NCBI GenBank assembly: GCA_019925095.2
Contig: CM034415.1
Coordinates: 8,403,001 to 8,467,000 of the forward strand
Reading direction: 5' to 3'
Source: Dendrolimus kikuchii
Taxonomy: Eukaryota; Arthropoda; Insecta; Lepidoptera; Lasiocampidae
Length of the DNA stretch: 64,000 nucleotides
This document shows positions 46,301 through 52,300 of this stretch, piece after piece (position 1 is the stretch's first letter; each line of letters starts with the position of its first letter). The notes below the pieces were generated by a model, which was not told where the DNA came from, ran no database searches, and was given only the letters and a program-made list of their open reading frames with translations. The translations under genes and the position numbers were made by a program.

Positions 46301-49300
46301 TAGAGCCGTATGTTTTTATGGGACTTCCGTTAGCCGCGGAAACATCAAAATTGGAAGAAGCTATGTGTCTTCCTTTGAGTAGAGTACGCGGGTAACAACT
46401 AATGTCGGAACCAGTGTCAATCAGAAATCGACTGTTGGTCCCAGACAAATCAGTCACAAATAAACGACGGCCAGGTGCAGCACAATCAGTCGCCGTCACT
46501 ACTGATTGTGAATCGCGTTTAAATTTTGATTGTGATTATATTTGCAGGGCAGAACGCATTTATGAGCCTTGTCCTTAAACTTCTTATGATACCAGCATAT
46601 GCGGTTACCAGAGTTGGAAGAAGAGCGCGGTCTGTTGTTCGTACAGGAACGAGAATTATGACGCGACTGGAGGACAATTTTGTCAAATATTTTGGTTAGG
46701 GTATCTACTTGTTTCTTCATTATCTCAAGATCCGATGGGTTTGTGTAAGAAACAGGCACTGCGATCGAAGGGGAAGAAACGATAGGCAGCGGTTCTGCGG
46801 TCGGAATGTACCCCGGAATGCGTGACGTGCTTTTTGACAATTGATCCTGTAGATCCTTCACCTGTTGCAGCAGACTTTCTATAGAAGACATAGTGAAGGA
46901 TTATATGTACAACCGAAACACAAAACAGGATAAAAACAAAAAAATACACACTTGAGAATGAAACAAAAATAAGAATTATACAAACAAACACCCTAACTAT
47001 TAACATAAAATATCATTAACACAATTATTAAAAATGAAATAAAATAAAAAAATTGAAACAAAATAGATGTGCAAAACCTTATACGTAAAAACGGTATGCG
47101 ATCGCCCTTATTTTTGAACAATCGGAAAACCATTGAAATCACCGTCGAAATTATCCGCTGCGGGCCGTGGATGTTATGCTGGAGCAATTCCAATCCAGAT
47201 GGCCTCGCCTGAAGATGGAGTCGGCGCTGCGGGTTGTGAGTGCCCGCTGAAGCAGTCCCAGACGTCCGCGCCCGGAGATTGCTCGGCTTGAAACTCCAGC
47301 CCAAACAGTTTGAGTAGTGGGCAACGACGAATGTACAATCCCAATTTATATATGTTGCAAATTTTGTGTTCAGATCACGTCGGGGTCACCATTAATGACG
47401 GGTCGTTGCAACAATAAACTGCCCGTTCATTTTCAAACTATGTAATTTTGTATATGATATTTACAGAGCCGAACGTATCAATATAAAATATATATTCGGA
47501 TTTAAAGAGATTAAATTCTGTACATTTTCGTGACTAATTTTCTTTGTCTCTAATGTGACATCACAGTTGTCAATCATAAAAACATTTAATCTTGCCTGCC
47601 AGGCAGTAGGCGAACAGGTTTGTTTCGCCACAATTGATTAGATCAGTAGAATGTCACGTTTGCCAAGTAGTCAAATAACTTAATCCTATAAAATTTAAAT
47701 GCAATACGTTTCCTATAAGGGGTAAATTATTATACATTTTTATTGACATCGCAAATATGCTCCGTGAAAATAATGTAGCAGTGGACGATTATTTGCTGAT
47801 GACGTACCTACGTACGTACGTACGTGTACATAAGTGTACGTGCGTGTACGTACGTACGTTTGTCGTGTTACAATATATATTTATTTTCAGGTTCCCTGGC
47901 ATCATTGACATCTACCAGTTCTACGGTATGTCCGAAGTTGGTTTTATTACCAGTGACATTCATGGCACCAAAGGGACTAAAGTGGGCAGTGCGGGAGTAC
48001 CAACACCCTCTGTTATTATAAAGGTAAATTAATTTGAAATTTGTGTAAAAATGCAATAAATATATACAAGGCTTTTTTTGTGGGGGCACGATGTGCCCAA
48101 AAACTGAAAACGAATAAATTAAATAATTTGAAAAAAAAGAAAAGAAACAATTTTGGTAATCTTTGCAATTTTTTTTGAATATTTTTAATTGAAAATACGG
48201 GGCACAAAGTTATGGACATAAGTGTCAAAAAAAGGCCTGAATATGTACATAGGTTGATAAGTAAAATACTTGAATACTTACACACCTGCATACATAATAA
48301 CTTAATAACAAATATGTAGGGTTTAGCAGCTTCTCCACGTATGTAAAGTATTGAGTTATATAATGATACAAGCTTGCAATTTGATGTATGACTCGAGAAA
48401 TATTTCTTTAACAATATCACAGCAATTATTACAATAAAAACAGATTAGACGACAAGTACACGTTTTAGCGGCAAAAAAGGATGACATGACGAGAAAAAAA
48501 AAACGATTTGACGCTTAGCGTTGGTTTGGTGTTGCCAGTGTAGTTTTTATGGCCTGGCGCCAACAATCTCCCGGCCCTCGAAATTTGTGAATTTTGAGGA
48601 TTGTTTGGTAACGGGCAGAGTGTTCTAATAGCCCGACGTACAACTCCCGCAGACGTTTTCACATCGGCCATTAGGCTCAACAAACCTGGTACAAATGTCG
48701 CTAAAAGCTGGTATTTGAAAAAGAAGTTGGTATTTTTACGCATCATTTCTCTGTATTATATATAGCTATAATATAATGTTATACGACAAATAGACATTTA
48801 ATTATTACTATCACATCTCTCAATAAATTGTAGTACGTATATGAATAGATTGGTGCCATTTTTCTTTAATCGACGCTAAAATTTAGGTTTGATCTTAAAC
48901 TATTCAAAATTGATACAAAATATTTAAAAAGTGTTATTACCGACTTAAGTTTTATATTATTAATAATTACTACATTTTAAGAGTCATTCCCTGCTATTGT
49001 ACATTTATAAATTTCAAGTTCAAAATCAAGTCTCACTAGGAAAGTCAGTTTTATTATTAGATTTTTTTTTCAACAGTTAAAATGAGTCTCTTTATGTTGT
49101 AACAGATGACATCACCATCAATTTCTCTGGGTAGCGTGCCCAGTCAGAACTGGAACCACGCTATTGCCACTCCCCAGTTAGGGATACCCACTAAAACCCC
49201 TGGGTGTTCCGTCCTGCGCCTTATGTCAGGGCTACGGGAAATGGGCTGCCCGACTCCGCGGTGCCCTGGCAGGCGTGGGCCCCCCTCACTGGGCCTCTTC

Positions 49301-52300
49301 CTATGCCAGGGGACGTATCCCCCGTCTACAACTTGATCTATTCCATGCGTGGGGCGGTCTGTAACGCGCCCCACGGGAAGAGAGATGAGCGCGCGCGGAA
49401 CACTCGCGCTCTCATCTCGACGGCATGTGAGTGAGAACCCCTATACCCCTAGGGGCCCCACCCGCGCCGCCCGCTTACGGTGGCCGAAGGTCGAACTCGG
49501 ACCTCCGGCGTCGGCGCGTCCTCCTTTGGCGGGAGCGGAGCAAGGACGTATGCTCACGCTCCCGCTCCGCCTCCTCCTTCGCAAACATAACGTGCTCGCA
49601 GAAGGAGGAGACGGCGTCCCATCCGGTACGGCTCCCGACCATGGTGCGAACCACGGCCGGGAGCGATAGGTCGAATCCGGTGAAGGCGACGAGCTGTCGG
49701 CGCTGCTCCGTCCATGCAGGACATTGCTGTAGGGTATGCAGCGCCGTATCCTCGTCGCCTGTGTCGCAATGGTGGCACCCTGACGTCGGCTCGCGGCCGA
49801 GGCGACACAGGTACCTCCCGAAGCAGCCGTGCCCCGAGAGGACCTGCGTCAGCCTGAACGTCAGGGTGCCGTGAGTTCATCCAATCCAATCCGGCAGGAC
49901 GGGCCTCACCGCCTCGATGGTGGCGGGGCCCGCGCTTGGGCGTCTGAGGCGATCTTCCCAGACTCCCACGGCGACCTGGCGGAGCTCCGACCTGCACGCC
50001 TCGATTTCGCAAGGCGCGGATCTGGTGCCCCTGGTCAGGGCCTCTTTGCGCCACACGTACAGTGACAGGGGAAATCCGTTTGAGGACTAAGCCCGATAAG
50101 GGTAGAACCTTGGGGAGATAATTCACGATCTAGTGTGGGATTCGCCAGATCGGGGGTGGCACTAGCATGCCCAGTCAAAACTGGTGCCATGCTATTGCCA
50201 CTCCCCAGTTAGGGATACCCGCTAAAACCCCTGGGTGTTCCATCTTTCGCCTTATGCCAGGGTTACGGGTATATGACCTAGCCTCTCCGCAGCCCTGGCA
50301 GGCGTAGGCTTCGCGAGGCCATTTCCACTGTCGGGGAACTACTTCCATCCCCCGGCATCTTCAAGCTCTCTAGGCGTGGGGCGGTCTGTAACTCGCTCCA
50401 CGGGAGGAGAGGTGAGCGCGCACGGAAAATGCCGCGCCCCCATCTCGACGGCATGTGCAGATGAGTGAGAACCCCTATACTCCAAGGGGTCTCACCCTAG
50501 CCGCCTGCTTATGGTGGCCGAAGGTCCTGGCTGGCACTCCGGCGCCAACGCGTCTTCCTTTAGCGGAAACGGAGCAGTGATGTGCGCTCACGCTCCCGCT
50601 CCGCCTCCTCCTTCGCAAGAATAACGCGCTCGTAGAAGGAGGAGACGGCGTTCCATCCGGTGGTGCTCCCGACCATGGTGTATACGACGGCCGGGAGTGA
50701 AAGGTCAGATCCGGTTACGGCGACGAGGTCTCGGCGGTGCTCTATCTAGGTTGGACACTCCTGGAGTGTATGCAGCGCCGTATCCTCTTTACCGGTGTCA
50801 ATGATGGCACCCTGACGTCGACTCGCGGTCAAGGCCACACAGGTACCTTCCGAAGCAGCCGTGCTCCGAGAGCACCTGTGTCAACCGGAACGTCAGGGTG
50901 CCGTCTCCCCAAAACTACCTACACGAACAAAATGACCAAAATAAACAAAATGGCCAAACACATAAAAACTATCATATTTTTTGGGATAACCTTTACCATA
51001 AATCTATCCTATAACCCGGGATGAAAAGTATCCCTTGTCCACCCTCGGTATAAAATTTACATACATACCTAATTTTAGCCAAATCGGTCCAGTAGTTTTT
51101 CCGTGAAAAAGGAGAAGACAGACAGACATAGTTAATTTCGCATTTATAATATTAATAGGGATAACAATTAGTCAATATGACTGTCAATAATATTGATTTT
51201 TAAATACGTAACTTTGTAGAGGCGGTCGAAGGTCGCAACCAGCAACCAGAACAGTGAGTTTGTCTAGGTTATCTTTAGACCAAAGCGCCAGAATAGATTG
51301 GTAACCATTCATTGATAACTGCTAAACGTTGGTTATTAGTCGGTTGTGATACTCACCCGCCGCTGCCACACCACGCTCGTTTCCTGCTCTTGACTTGTGG
51401 GCTTTGGTCTGTTTTTTTTTACGTAAACTTCTGGCTTACTTCTGAATTTTGTTTGGATGTCTCATATTTGGACCTATGATAAAGTATGTTCACAAAATAT
51501 CATTTCCTAGACACAGGGGTTGCACAAGGGGTAAGTATCGCACCCTCCACCCCATTCATATCGCATATCTATAGTTTAACCTAAATTGCAAACAGGTTAC
51601 TTGAACGTGAGCAATGACGGAATCTTAGACGAGGAAGGCTTTCTTAAAACTGGCGACATCGGTTATTATGATGAAGATGGCTACTTCTTCATCGTCGACA
51701 GAATGAAAGACCTGATCAAATTCAATTCGTACCAAGTAAGTTCTTCGGACATTGTATGACCCGTACCTTTTTCTTTGGTTTTTTTTAACCAGGGGAAATC
51801 CGATTGAGGAATAAGCCGCGACAAGCGCAGAACCTTGAGGGGATAATTCGCGACTTAGTGTCGGATTCGCCAGATCGGGGGTGGCACTGACATGCCCAGT
51901 CAGAACTGGTGCCGTGCTATTGCCACTCCCCGGTTAGGGATACCCACTAAAACCCCTGGGTGTTCCGTCCTTCGCCTTATGCCAGGGCTACGGGTATATG
52001 ACCTAGCCTCTGCGCAGCCCTGATGACCCGTTCCTGGACCATCCATTGTCCTTTCAGTATTGTACCTTTCAACCGAATTAATTCAATTAGATTGATCCGT
52101 CTAATGTCAGCATCGAATTTATATTATTGATGCGACATTGTTAACTCGAGGGCCTCCGCGGGCTTTGCGTTGGCTTCGTATTCGTAGTAGGTATGTGGCG
52201 ATGGTTTAATGAGTTATTGTGATGCAATTTTGTCTTAATTATTAATGACGTTAAATATTGACAGATAACGTATGTATACTAATGTAGCTATTTTTTATAG

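Larger units (their letters stand above)
43049..47632 (-). mobile_element. CsRn1-type LTR retrotransposon (Ty3/gypsy), with two LTRs
   Basis: LTRs of 237 bp at 43049-43285 and 47396-47632 are clearly homologous with scattered differences; the right one has TG...CA ends, the left begins tc. On the minus strand the primer-binding site follows the 5' LTR at 47374-47391 and matches the tRNA-Trp 3' end (tggtgaccccgacgtgat); a G-rich polypurine tract (gtgggggggtgg) precedes the 3' LTR at 43286-43297. A Trp primer and a CHCC Gag finger are characteristic of CsRn1-group elements. Target duplication is not evident. Coding lesions are listed in the gag and pol entries. Confidence 0.88.

Noticed and set aside
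47798..47862. (acgt)n tract considered as a CRISPR-like or regulatory array
   Set aside because: A simple microsatellite in a eukaryotic intron; no spacers.
49554..50126. 190-codon minus-strand frame, Arg/Pro-rich
   Set aside because: Out of frame with the recognisable R1-like CCHC finger in the same DNA; a shadow of a decayed LINE.
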